Positions 24,149-32,236 of a stretch of DNA of 36,024 bases are shown here, in pieces (position 1 is the first letter of the stretch; every line of letters begins with the position of its first letter). This DNA is from Halioglobus sp. GTDB taxonomy: Bacteria > Pseudomonadota > Gammaproteobacteria > Pseudomonadales > Halieaceae. The notes under the pieces were generated by a model. The model was not told where the DNA came from, ran no database searches, and saw only the letters and a program-made list of their open reading frames with translations. Position numbers and translations under genes: made by a program. The stretch covers positions 1-36,024 of the forward strand of contig JAPKAY010000039.1 in the NCBI GenBank assembly GCA_028825045.1, given 5' to 3'.

Positions 24149-25180
24149 TCACATCCGCATTAACACCTTGCACTGCGTACTAGGAGTGCGCAGCGCCTCA
24201 AAGGCATGAGGCAGTTCATCCAGCGAGACGATGTCGGTAATCATGGGCGCGATATCAATACGCCGCTCGGCCAACATCGCCACACAGGTTTCAAAGTCAT
24301 CTCTGGTGTAGGCGATCGCAAATTGAATCTGCAACTCCTTCACCAGCCCAAAGAAAGGCAGAATTGCGTCCGGTTGCTCGCACACACCGACAGGAATAAT
24401 CTTACCCCGGTGCGGCGCCATCTCGATGCACTGCTGCAGCAAACCAGGTGCACCCACACACTCAAAAATCACGTCTGGTGGCCCACCTGCCACGTCTGCA
24501 AATTGTTGCAAAAGCCCTTCGGCACCCTTTCCCAGGTCGGGATGGATGACCGCGGTGGCGCCCATTTGCTTGGCCAGCTCTGCCCGCGTGGTAGCGACTT
24601 CGCTCACCACCACTTCTCTGGCTCCGAAGAAACGGCACCATAATGCTACCGTCAACCCGATGGGCCCGGCACCGATAACCAGCACCCTACTCCCGGCTTT
24701 CACGTCGGCGATACGCACCGCATGAATACCCACAGCCAAGGGTTCAACCAACGCTGCGCTTTCCAACGCCAGATCATCGGGTAACAAAATGGTTTCACGC
24801 GAACCGGTGGTAACAAACTCGGCAAACCCACCCGCGTCATCAACACCGGAGACTTTTTTATCGGTGCATTCAAAGAACCGTCCTGCAGCACACGGCAAAC
24901 AATGCCCGCAGGCGATAAATGGCATGGCGCAGATGCGATCACCCACTTCCCAGCTACCTGACGCCTCCTTGCCCACCTCGACAATCTCGCCCACGTACTC
25001 GTGGCCGAGAATCTGATCGCAGCAAGCGGTGGTTAAGCCTTCCCGAGTAGCATGCAGATCGGTACCACAGATGCCGCAAAAGCTTACTTTCATTACCAGT
25101 TCGGACGCTTCCGGCCGCGGGTCGGCTACATTTTCAACTGCAAGAGGTTCTCCCACTTCTTTAAAGACTGCCGCTTTCAT
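24149..25180 (-). CDS. Zinc-dependent alcohol dehydrogenase (MDR family, 343 aa)
   Basis: Medium-chain dehydrogenase of the threonine/butanediol dehydrogenase-like group. The catalytic Zn site is CGTDLH (C38) with GHE (H60, E61). The structural Zn ligands are C91, C94, C97 and C105. The Rossmann segment is VLVIGAGPIGLTVALWC. It is full length. The ATG has GAGAGG upstream. It lies 45 bp downstream of the GST gene, so it is the second gene of a GST-ADH operon. It likely oxidises an alcohol formed in the island's pathway. Confidence 0.92.
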   Translation of the reverse strand: MKAAVFKEVGEPLAVENVADPRPEASELVMKVSFCGICGTDLHATREGLTTACCDQILGHEYVGEIVEVGKEASGSWEVGDRICAMPFIACGHCLPCAAGRFFECTDKKVSGVDDAGGFAEFVTTGSRETILLPDDLALESAALVEPLAVGIHAVRIADVKAGSRVLVIGAGPIGLTVALWCRFFGAREVVVSEVATTRAELAKQMGATAVIHPDLGKGAEGLLQQFADVAGGPPDVIFECVGAPGLLQQCIEMAPHRGKIIPVGVCEQPDAILPFFGLVKELQIQFAIAYTRDDFETCVAMLAERRIDIAPMITDIVSLDELPHAFEALRTPSTQCKVLMRM

Positions 25181-25225
25181 CCTTGACCTCTCTTGTTCTT
25201 GTGCGTTGTGTATTGATGACGGGGC

Positions 25226-25861
25226 TCAGGCAGCCTGAGAAGGATGGACGCTTGCTGTAGTGCTGGGACGTTCACCGATACGCTTGAACCACGCCTGCAA
25301 GTTTGGGCAATCCGCCGGCAAACTCTGGCCGATCATGTTGCCAAACTCTGCGAAGACAAACAGCTGGATATCGGCAAGCGTAAAACGATCACCGCAGATA
25401 AACGTCTTACCCGCCAACTGCGGTTCCAGCCAGGCATAGTTTTCCTGCACAATTTCTTTCAGGTCGCCTGCCGCATGAGGCATAACATGGCAACGCTCCT
25501 GGAACAGTTCCAGCGCTTCAGCACTGCGAAATGCAACTGACATCGGCTCAAGAATGCGCGCATCGAAGCGACGCACCCACATGTGCGTTTCAGCCCGCTC
25601 TTGCGGCGTTGCGCCGATCAACGAGGGGCCTTCAGTAATTTCATCGAGGTAACCGCAGATCACGGTTACTTCAGCCAATACACTACCGTCATCTAGTTGC
25701 AGGCAAGGCGACTGGGCACCCGGGTTAAGTTTCTTGTAATCATCACCGAGATTTTCGCCGCCCATGATATCTACATCCTGCATTGGCAACTCGATACCGC
25801 GCTCGACCATAAACATCTTGACCACACGCGGGTTAGGCCCGACGGAATAGAATAGTTTCAT
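25226..25861 (-). CDS. Glutathione S-transferase family protein (211 aa)
   Basis: A thioredoxin-like N-domain (MKLFYSVGPNPRVVKMFMVE, then NPGAQSPCLQLDDGSVLAEV) and an all-helical C-domain (AGKTFICGDRFTLADIQLFVF). The usual E-S of the GSH gamma-glutamyl site is E-V here (LAEVTVI), a notable change. SD AAGGAG lies before the ATG. It heads the minus-strand GST-ADH unit from a promoter inside the operator region at 26048-26076. GSTs in catabolic islands do isomerisation, ether cleavage or epoxide opening; which applies here is unknown. Confidence 0.9.
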   Translation of the reverse strand: MKLFYSVGPNPRVVKMFMVERGIELPMQDVDIMGGENLGDDYKKLNPGAQSPCLQLDDGSVLAEVTVICGYLDEITEGPSLIGATPQERAETHMWVRRFDARILEPMSVAFRSAEALELFQERCHVMPHAAGDLKEIVQENYAWLEPQLAGKTFICGDRFTLADIQLFVFAEFGNMIGQSLPADCPNLQAWFKRIGERPSTTASVHPSQAA

Positions 25862-26047
25862 GCTGCTCTCCTTGTAGACCGGGTGCCGCCTGCCGCATGG
25901 CCGACCAGCGCCTGATAAGATCTCAATAATCGTCCGCAGAACGCCAGCTATGGCCTGCTTTCATTGACGGATTCACCCCAAAAAAGACACTACTACGCGG
26001 CAAAATTGTCAGCGCATTCGCCGCTGTTCTAGGCGTTTGGGACACCC

Positions 26048-26076
26048 ACATTATCGGATAGAAAATAAACAGTCAA
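26048..26076 (-). promoter_or_regulatory. Predicted promoter of the GST-ADH operon
   Basis: On the minus strand TTGACT (26076-26071) and TAATGT (26053-26048) are separated by exactly 17 bp. The -35 lies within the palindrome at 26067-26088, so a bound repressor would block it. The same -10 (TAATGT) and spacing occur at the carotenoid oxygenase promoter. Confidence 0.55.
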
Positions 26077-26088
26077 ATCTGATTGTTT
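26067..26088. promoter_or_regulatory. Operator-like palindrome, copy 2 (between divergent operons)
   Basis: AAACAGTCAAATCTGATTGTTT: the outer AAACA/TGTTT and inner TCA/TGA arms match, with only two mismatched pairs across 22 bp. It is closely similar to 19426-19447. It covers the -35 of the minus-strand GST promoter and is followed on the plus strand by a T-run and GTTTGATAACG, a possible promoter for the SDR operon (spacing about 15 bp, tentative). Confidence 0.55.
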
Positions 26089-26227
26089 TTTAGAAACAGG
26101 TTTGATAACGTGCCTTTCGAACACTCGTTGACACCCAGGGACGCTGCCAGAAACACGGCCCCCACGGCCCTGCCCCGCGCCTGACTCGACTAACGATAAA
26201 CAATCGCATACACCTCAGGAGACAACC

Positions 26228-26989
26228 ATGGATCTCGGATTATCTGGAAAGAAAGCCATTATTACCGGCTCAACTCGCGGCATCGGTCGCGCGATTGCAA
26301 ACCTGTTGGCTGATGAAGGTGTTGATCTTGGCATTTGCTCTCGCAACCAGGCAGAAGTCGATTCGACCGTAGCAGAGCTCAGCGCAAAAGGCGTTAAAGT
26401 CGTGGGCTCGGTAGTCGATGTTGCTGATAAAGCGACCTACCAGGACTGGATCGCCGACGTGGGAAAGCAGCTGGGCGGCATCGATATCTTTGTGCCTAAT
26501 GTCAGCGCCGGCGGGGGCAACATGAGCGAAGAAGGCTGGGAGGCCAACTTCAATGTCGACCTGTTAGGTACCACCAGAGGCGTTGAGGCATCAATGCCAT
26601 TCCTGGAAAAATCCAGTGCTGCGGCCATCGTCGTCATTTCCAGCACGGCCGGTGTGGAAACCTTCATGGGGCCACAGCCTTACAATGCGATCAAAGGCGC
26701 GCTGGTGATACACGCCAAGCAACTGAGCCAGGCACTTGCGCCCAACGGCATCCGCGTCAACTGCGTCTCACCGGGGCCTATCTACATCGAAGGCGGCGCC
26801 TGGGAATTTATCAAGAACAATATGGCTGAGCTGTATGACAGCACGCTGGCACAAATTCCGCAGGGCCGCATGGGTACCGCAGAAGAAATAGCCAACGCAG
26901 TCGCCTTTCTGGCAAGTCCGGCCTCTAGCCTAATCACCGGTGTGAACCTGGTGGCAGATGGCGGCTTCACCAAGCGCGTTCAGCTGTAA
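26228..26989 (+). CDS. Short-chain dehydrogenase/reductase 3 (253 aa)
   Basis: SDR of the 3-oxoacyl-ACP reductase-like type: TGSTRGIG (residues 13-20), Ser139, Y152-x3-K156 (YNAIK), SPGPIYIEGGAW and the C-terminal ITGVNLVADGGF. The normally conserved N-N-A-G is replaced by N-V-S-A-G (91-95), common in a subset of this group. It is the first gene of a four-gene operon with ThuA, acyl-CoA dehydrogenase and Rieske 3. The ThuA start lies 1 bp after its TAA, so expression is coupled. Probably a beta-hydroxyacyl or alicyclic alcohol step. Confidence 0.9.
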   Translation: MDLGLSGKKAIITGSTRGIGRAIANLLADEGVDLGICSRNQAEVDSTVAELSAKGVKVVGSVVDVADKATYQDWIADVGKQLGGIDIFVPNVSAGGGNMSEEGWEANFNVDLLGTTRGVEASMPFLEKSSAAAIVVISSTAGVETFMGPQPYNAIKGALVIHAKQLSQALAPNGIRVNCVSPGPIYIEGGAWEFIKNNMAELYDSTLAQIPQGRMGTAEEIANAVAFLASPASSLITGVNLVADGGFTKRVQL

Positions 26990-26990
26990 T

Positions 26991-27761
26991 ATGAGTAAGA
27001 GCGATCGCATTGACGTCTATCTGGTTGCGGGTGGGAAGTTCCACAACATTGACCATGCCCGGGTAGAGATTCTCAAGCTACTGGCCGAGCAGCCGCGCAT
27101 CAAGGTTCAGGTGGGCGCAGACTTCAGTGATACAGACGCCATCTGCGACTGCGACTTTCTCATCACCTACACCTGTGACGTTATCCCCAGCGATGACGAA
27201 ACCAAGCGACTGGTAGAGTATGTGAATAGCGGCAAGAAGTGGTTTGCGCTGCACGGCACCAATTCCATTCTGCGCTTTATGGAGCCAGGTGAAGACGGCT
27301 CACCGATGGTTGATTGTCCGGAAGAAAACGTTCCTTTCATGGAGGTGCTGGGTAGCCAGTTTATGTCGCATCCCCCTATTCATGAATACGAGGTACATGT
27401 TACAGAGCCAGACAATCCGCTGGTGAAGGACATCCCCAGTTTCAAAGTGGACGATGAGCTCTACCTGTGCAAATTCCATGGCGAGCACCAGACCTTGCTG
27501 CACACACATTGGTCTGACCCCGTGGTTAATTTTATTCGCGATGACTGGATGAAAGAATCGGACGTTCAGCCGGTGCTGTATATCCACCCCTACGGGCGCG
27601 GGCAAGTACTGTACCTGACGCTGGGACACTGCCGCGGCAAATACGATATGCAACCGTATGTCGAGGAGTACCCCGTGCCGGAAGAAGGTGCGTGGAAAAC
27701 CGAAGAGTTTTACGAACTGCTGCGCCGCGGCATCAGTTGGTCAATGGAACCGCTGCAATAG
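26991..27761 (+). CDS. ThuA-like domain protein (256 aa)
   Basis: ThuA family, a class I glutamine amidotransferase-like fold. It starts MSKSDRIDVYLVAGGKFHNI, then DCDFLITYTCDVIPSDDE, NSGKKWFALHGTN and later GRGQVLYLTLGHCRG and a conserved His-rich end. A start at 26958 would overlap the SDR; ATG 26991, 1 bp after the SDR stop, was chosen. ThuA was named from trehalose utilisation, and family members are found in many catabolic operons; activity unproven. The neighbourhood places it in the SDR-ACAD pathway. Confidence 0.85.
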   Translation: MSKSDRIDVYLVAGGKFHNIDHARVEILKLLAEQPRIKVQVGADFSDTDAICDCDFLITYTCDVIPSDDETKRLVEYVNSGKKWFALHGTNSILRFMEPGEDGSPMVDCPEENVPFMEVLGSQFMSHPPIHEYEVHVTEPDNPLVKDIPSFKVDDELYLCKFHGEHQTLLHTHWSDPVVNFIRDDWMKESDVQPVLYIHPYGRGQVLYLTLGHCRGKYDMQPYVEEYPVPEEGAWKTEEFYELLRRGISWSMEPLQ

Positions 27762-27779
27762 CGGCGCCGACTAATAACT

Positions 27780-28967
27780 ATGAATCTAAACTTTAGTCAC
27801 AAAGAGCTGCAATTTCAGGACGAGGTTCGCCAGTTCCTCGCTGAGAATTTGCCCACTAACATTATTGAAGGCACTGCCAATAACGGCAGTGTGTTCGTCG
27901 AAAAAGACATCGCTCTTGAGTGGCAGGCAATCCTTGTGAAAAAGGGCTGGGCCGTTCCACAGTGGCCACTGGAGCATGGTGGCACTGACTGGACACCCAC
28001 GCAAAAGTACATCTTCAGCAAAGAGTGCTATCACGCAGGCGCGCCCATGCTAATTCCTCTGGGACTGCTGATGCTCGCACCCGTCATCATGGCATTTGGC
28101 TCTGACCAACAAAAAGCCGAATACCTGCCTAAAATTCTCAGCGGAGAGCATTATTGGTGTCAGGGCTATTCCGAGCCCGGCGCTGGTTCGGATCTTGCCA
28201 GTCTTAAACTTAAAGCCGAGTCAGACGGCGACCATTACATCGTCAACGGCTCCAAAATCTGGACGACTCACGCCCACCTTGCCGACCATATATTTTGCTT
28301 AGTACGTACCGATAGTAGCGGCAAACCACAGCACGGTATTAGCTTTCTGTTAATCGATATGGCCGCACCGGGCGTCATCGTGAAACCCATTATCACCATG
28401 GCGGGTGATCACGAAGTCAACCAGGTGTTTTTTGACAACGTGCGGGTGCCAGTGAGCAATCGCATAGGAGAAGAAAACAAGGGTTGGAGTTATGCCAAGT
28501 ACCTGCTGGAGTTTGAACGCGGCGGCGGCTTCAACTCAGACCGTATTCGTCACGAACTAAACCACCTTCGTCAGCTGATTGCAGACGCGAAAACTAACGA
28601 TCCACAGTTCGACCGCCATGGCGACATCGAACGCCAGGTCGCGCGCGTGGAAATCGACCTCAAAGCGCTGGAAATTACCGAGCTGCGAATACTGTCTTCT
28701 GTGAGCGGGGGCAGTACTCCAGGGCCGGAATCCTCTATTATGAAATTGACAGCCACGCACCTGGAGCAATCCATCAACGAAATTGCGGTGGATGTACTAG
28801 GCTATGATGGGTTTGTTATGGATCCAATTCCAAAAGGTAATCCGGTGCGAGCCAATTACCGTAACGCCATCGTCCCCCGGTATCTCAACAACCGCGCCGC
28901 TTCCATTTTTGGCGGTTCCCAGGAGATACAACGCAACATTATCGCCAAGATGGTACTGGGCCTGTAA
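27780..28967 (+). CDS. Acyl-CoA dehydrogenase (395 aa)
   Basis: FAD-dependent acyl-CoA dehydrogenase fold. The mid-domain has GYSEPGAGSDLASLKLKA and KIWTTHAH, and the C-terminal FAD-binding helix ends FGGSQEIQRNIIAKMVLGL. Length is normal. It introduces a double bond alpha-beta to a CoA thioester; this subgroup often serves branched or cyclic acids (terpene or steroid side chains) rather than straight fatty acids, but I cannot confirm the substrate. Third gene of the operon, 18 bp after ThuA. Confidence 0.9.
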   Translation: MNLNFSHKELQFQDEVRQFLAENLPTNIIEGTANNGSVFVEKDIALEWQAILVKKGWAVPQWPLEHGGTDWTPTQKYIFSKECYHAGAPMLIPLGLLMLAPVIMAFGSDQQKAEYLPKILSGEHYWCQGYSEPGAGSDLASLKLKAESDGDHYIVNGSKIWTTHAHLADHIFCLVRTDSSGKPQHGISFLLIDMAAPGVIVKPIITMAGDHEVNQVFFDNVRVPVSNRIGEENKGWSYAKYLLEFERGGGFNSDRIRHELNHLRQLIADAKTNDPQFDRHGDIERQVARVEIDLKALEITELRILSSVSGGSTPGPESSIMKLTATHLEQSINEIAVDVLGYDGFVMDPIPKGNPVRANYRNAIVPRYLNNRAASIFGGSQEIQRNIIAKMVLGL

Positions 28968-29027
28968 TCGACACCCCCTTCAGGGTTCCTCGCCATCCAG
29001 ATACACAACGGCTGCAGGAGAAAGTTC

Positions 29028-30179
29028 ATGCAACGCCAACAACTGGTTGAAGAAATCAAAATCCTGATGGACCTGGTCGAGCGTAAGACCACGACCCTGG
29101 CCGATAGCGTGATGGAAATTGATGTTAATGAATACACTAATCCCGAGCAATTCCAGCGCGAGAAAATAGAACTATTTCGCAACTACCCCCAGTTTGTAGG
29201 CCCCAGCTGCGTCGTGCCAGAATCCGGTGACTACTTCGCCTTTGACGACACCGGTGTGCCGATCCTTATCGTCAGACAAGAGGATGAAAGTCTGAAGGCT
29301 TTTGTCAATATTTGCTCGCATCGCGGTGCCCCGCTAAACGAATGCGACCACGGCAAGGCGAAAAAGGGACGTGTCTTTTCCTGCCCTTACCACGGCTGGA
29401 CCTATGATCTGGAAGGGAAACTCATAGGCGTTCCGTTCGGCAATGAGGGCTTTGACACCATTGATCGCGATACCCTGGGACTGAGACCGCTGGACGTGCA
29501 GGAAAAGTATGGCATGATTTTTGTCATGCCCAATCCCGACAAAACATTTGATATCGATGAGACGCTTGCCGGTTTACAGGAGCGCTTGTCAGGCTTTGGC
29601 TTTGAAGATCACTACTACCTGGGTGCCAAGCAGGTGTTTACCGACTTCAGCTGGAAACTCAACATGGACACCTTCCATGAGTACTACCATTTCGAGTTCC
29701 TGCACGCCGAAAGCATTGCCACAATGGCCTACAGCAATACTGCACACTACAAGCAGTATGGCCGTAATCACTCAATGGGATCTCCTGCGCTGGCGATCAA
29801 CGAACTCAAGGACATACCTGAGGGTCAGTGGGAGCCAAGAGAGTACGCCTCTTTTGTTAACTTCATTTTCCCCAACACCGTAATTTTTGTGGTCAATGAC
29901 CACTTTCAGACTTGGCGTGTGTACCCCATTACACCGGACCGGTCTGTCGTGTATCACAGCATGTTTCTCCCCAACAGGCCGCAGGAGGGAGAAGAGCGGG
30001 AGCAATACGAGGCATACTTTCAAATGATCAACGACGTGGCAGTCTCCGAAGACTACTCGCTGGTGGACAAAATCAATCGCGGGTTAAAGGCCGGTATAGA
30101 GCGCAAGGTGCTGGTGGGTCGCAACGAGCCAGGTGTGCAGAATATGCATCGCCAATTGCGCGAGGTGCTCGGAAAGTGA
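29028..30179 (+). CDS. Rieske non-heme iron oxygenase alpha subunit 3 (383 aa)
   Basis: Third alpha subunit, shorter than the other two. Rieske ligands are C96-x-H98 (CSHRGA) and C119-x2-H122 (CPYHGW). The iron site is KLNMDTFHEYYHFEFLHAES (E218, H221, H226). The N-terminal 35 residues are an extra helical segment before the Rieske domain. SD GGAG lies about 9 bp before the ATG. Last gene of the SDR-ThuA-ACAD-Rieske operon. It is not closely similar to Rieske 1 or 2, so it probably acts at another step. No reductase partner in view. Confidence 0.9.
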   Translation: MQRQQLVEEIKILMDLVERKTTTLADSVMEIDVNEYTNPEQFQREKIELFRNYPQFVGPSCVVPESGDYFAFDDTGVPILIVRQEDESLKAFVNICSHRGAPLNECDHGKAKKGRVFSCPYHGWTYDLEGKLIGVPFGNEGFDTIDRDTLGLRPLDVQEKYGMIFVMPNPDKTFDIDETLAGLQERLSGFGFEDHYYLGAKQVFTDFSWKLNMDTFHEYYHFEFLHAESIATMAYSNTAHYKQYGRNHSMGSPALAINELKDIPEGQWEPREYASFVNFIFPNTVIFVVNDHFQTWRVYPITPDRSVVYHSMFLPNRPQEGEEREQYEAYFQMINDVAVSEDYSLVDKINRGLKAGIERKVLVGRNEPGVQNMHRQLREVLGK

Positions 30180-30241
30180 CAAAGCCGCTGCGGTTGAGGC
30201 AATAAACTGCGTTAACCACACTCCTTACGGCTCGGCTTTGT
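30179..30241. repeat. Long-loop inverted repeat after Rieske 3
   Basis: ACAAAGCCG (30179-30187) and CGGCTTTGT (30233-30241) are exact complements, 45 bp apart. Inside, GGTT pairs with AACC. The left arm begins at the last base of the TGA stop. It may form a large stem as a transcript end or a boundary, but there is no T-tract. Confidence 0.4.
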
Positions 30242-30269
30242 CTAAATGTGTAATCGAAGAAGCTAGCGC

Positions 30270-31874
30270 ATGCTTATAGAGAAAAAACTCGAACTCACCA
30301 TTATTTTGGTGTTGCTCGCTGGCTTTACCCTTTCCAGCATTGGCGCATATTTACTATATCGTGACAATGTTAGCGTAAACCAGGTTCAAGCACAGAGAGA
30401 ATTTTCCGAGTTCAGGAATCGAATCGACAACCGAGCAGCCACCTTCGATCGGGATTTGGAGATTAATTTTGAGGCTCTCAGATCACTCGCTATATTATTC
30501 AGCGGGGACGCCAAACCTGATCTGAATAAATTTGACGAATTAGCTCAGGCAATTATGTTGCGACATAGCCATATTCAGGCCTTCTCTTGGATACCCCGAA
30601 TCAGGCATGTTGATAGAGCTACGGCGGAAAAACAAGCCCAAGAGATATTTCCTCATTTTGAAATCTTGCAACGAAGTCTGGGCAAGCTCACGCCCGCAGT
30701 AGAAAGGCCCGAATACTTTCCCGTCTACTTTCTTAGTCCCTACATAGGCAATGAGCCCGCACTGGGCTTTGACCTGGCATCTAATGCGGTCCGCCTTCAA
30801 GCTCTCGAAAAATCCAGAGATTCAGGCGAACTGCAGGCTACCGCCAGTATCACACTAATCCAAGAAACGACCGATCAGAAAGGCTTTCTTGTTTTCTTGC
30901 CCTTGTATCGAGGCTCCCAGGCGACTCTTGAACTGCGCAGGAAAAACCTCATTGGCTTTATTACCTGCGTCTATAGAATAGTCGATATTTTTAGTCATTC
31001 CGCCCCGTCAACTGCTGATACGCTTGAAACAGTTTTTAGAATTACTGAAAAAAACCAGGCCAACGAAGTAAATATTATTTATCAATCAGTCAACGCCAAA
31101 GATTTTTTTGAAGATGATTCTTTTGATGTTAAAGAAGATATTACAGGGGTCTATTTTTATGAACACGAGCTGCCCAGCGTGCTTGGACAAACATGGACTC
31201 TAACGGCAGCAAGCCCAAAAACATATTTGTCAGATAGCACTCTCGACGGCCCCATATTGTTTTTCGGCGTCGGTATACTATTTTCTATTTTTGTGTCGAT
31301 GCATATTCGAAGAATATCAAATGACTCGGAAGCGCTGTCTGCGATGAACAAAAAGCTAGACTCCATCTCTCATACAGATGGGCTTACCGGAATACCAAAT
31401 AGAAGAACCTTCGATGAATTTATCAATCAAGAACTACTTCGTGCAGTAAGGAACAAAACATATATGTCGGTACTTATGATTGACGTAGATTACTTCAAAC
31501 CCTATAACGATCACTATGGACATGCGCGCGGTGATCAAGTTCTTAAACAGATTGCTACTGCCCTAAAAACGATTATTAATAGACCCGGTGATTTGCTAGC
31601 TCGATATGGAGGGGAAGAATTTGTAATTGTACTTCCTGAAACCAAAGAGGCAGAAACCATAGCCCACAACTGCAATCGTGTAGTCAGAAATCTAGAAATT
31701 CCTCATGAATTTTCCAAAGCAGCGACAGTTATCACTGTTAGTATTGGCTTTGAAACTTTTATACCTCAGCGCGGCACGGACTTAGATATGGTAATTGAGA
31801 ATGCTGATAGCGCGCTTTACTGTGCTAAGAAGAATGGCAGAGATCGTGCAGAAAAATTTATTCCTCAAGTATAA
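30270..31874 (+). CDS. CHASE-GGDEF diguanylate cyclase (534 aa)
   Basis: An inner-membrane sensor that makes c-di-GMP from 2 GTP. TM1 is near residues 8-30, followed by a periplasmic CHASE domain ([16 protein letters not shown].., [21 protein letters not shown]), TM2 at about 327-345, then a GGDEF domain with [12 protein letters not shown]. The active motif is GGEEF (447-451), and the product-inhibition I-site RxxD (R438-D441) sits five residues before it, so it should be feedback-inhibited and catalytically competent. It stands apart from the catabolic operon (90 bp after Rieske 3), but its 3' end is 363 bp before a GbpA-like chitin-binding LPMO. Confidence 0.93.
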   Translation: MLIEKKLELTIILVLLAGFTLSSIGAYLLYRDNVSVNQVQAQREFSEFRNRIDNRAATFDRDLEINFEALRSLAILFSGDAKPDLNKFDELAQAIMLRHSHIQAFSWIPRIRHVDRATAEKQAQEIFPHFEILQRSLGKLTPAVERPEYFPVYFLSPYIGNEPALGFDLASNAVRLQALEKSRDSGELQATASITLIQETTDQKGFLVFLPLYRGSQATLELRRKNLIGFITCVYRIVDIFSHSAPSTADTLETVFRITEKNQANEVNIIYQSVNAKDFFEDDSFDVKEDITGVYFYEHELPSVLGQTWTLTAASPKTYLSDSTLDGPILFFGVGILFSIFVSMHIRRISNDSEALSAMNKKLDSISHTDGLTGIPNRRTFDEFINQELLRAVRNKTYMSVLMIDVDYFKPYNDHYGHARGDQVLKQIATALKTIINRPGDLLARYGGEEFVIVLPETKEAETIAHNCNRVVRNLEIPHEFSKAATVITVSIGFETFIPQRGTDLDMVIENADSALYCAKKNGRDRAEKFIPQV

Positions 31875-32236
31875 GAGCCCGAGGTCGTAATCATCAGTGT
31901 ATCGACCGGAAGTGCACCCGGAGGACAGCTGTAACCATTTAGTCAGAGCCACTGCAATTCCAATACCTCCAGTAAGCATTCCAACTGAACCCCTCGTTAT
32001 CGTAGCAATGCCTGCATCACCAGCAGCAGCCCCGCCGAATGGCAGGTCTTGTGGGATCTCAAGAAGTAAGGGAACTTTACCCCACAGTCTATGTCTCAAC
32101 ACCGAATGCCAGGGATTCGTAACAAAGAGGCCCTGTTTCTAAATCTACACTTGGCGAGAGACCGAGAGGATTAAAACGTCGCAGACGTCTTTCTGCGGTT
32201 TTGTACACCATTGACACAGTGGAAGGGATTTTTCTT
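31875..32236. other. Intergenic gap and leader of the LPMO gene
   Basis: No convincing gene. Two minus-strand open stretches (one with PFGGAAAGDAGIATITRG, one with RRLRRFNPLGLSP) look like possible remnants of a former minus-strand gene but are too short to identify. The terminator-like hairpin at 32173-32203 is the clear signal, 33 bp before the LPMO start. Confidence 0.4.
32173..32203 (+). terminator. Terminator-like hairpin in the LPMO leader
   Basis: AAAAC-GT-CGCAGA (32173-32185) pairs with TCTGCG-GTTTT (32192-32202) around a CGTCTT loop, leaving only a GT bulge. A GC core with A/T flanks is the layout of a bidirectional intrinsic terminator. It ends 33 bp before the LPMO ATG (Shine-Dalgarno GGAAGG), too close to leave room for a promoter after it, so the LPMO transcript probably contains it. 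Confidence 0.55.

Larger units (their letters stand above)
25862..26227. other. Divergent regulatory region of two catabolic operons
   Basis: A 366-bp gap between the divergently transcribed GST-ADH and SDR-ThuA-ACAD-Rieske units. It holds the operator-like palindrome at 26067-26088 and the GST promoter. Leaders are long (about 180 nt toward GST and about 120 nt toward the SDR). No ORF is convincing. Confidence 0.6.

Noticed and set aside
31782..32102. 106-codon minus-strand frame after the cyclase gene
   Set aside because: Half of it is antisense to the GGDEF domain. The rest has a Gly/Ala-rich hydrophobic stretch but no start signal or recognisable family; kept only as a possible gene remnant.
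31875..32236. c-di-GMP (GEMM) riboswitch in the LPMO leader
   Set aside because: Expected from biology, but the GEMM core and tetraloop receptor sequences are not visible.
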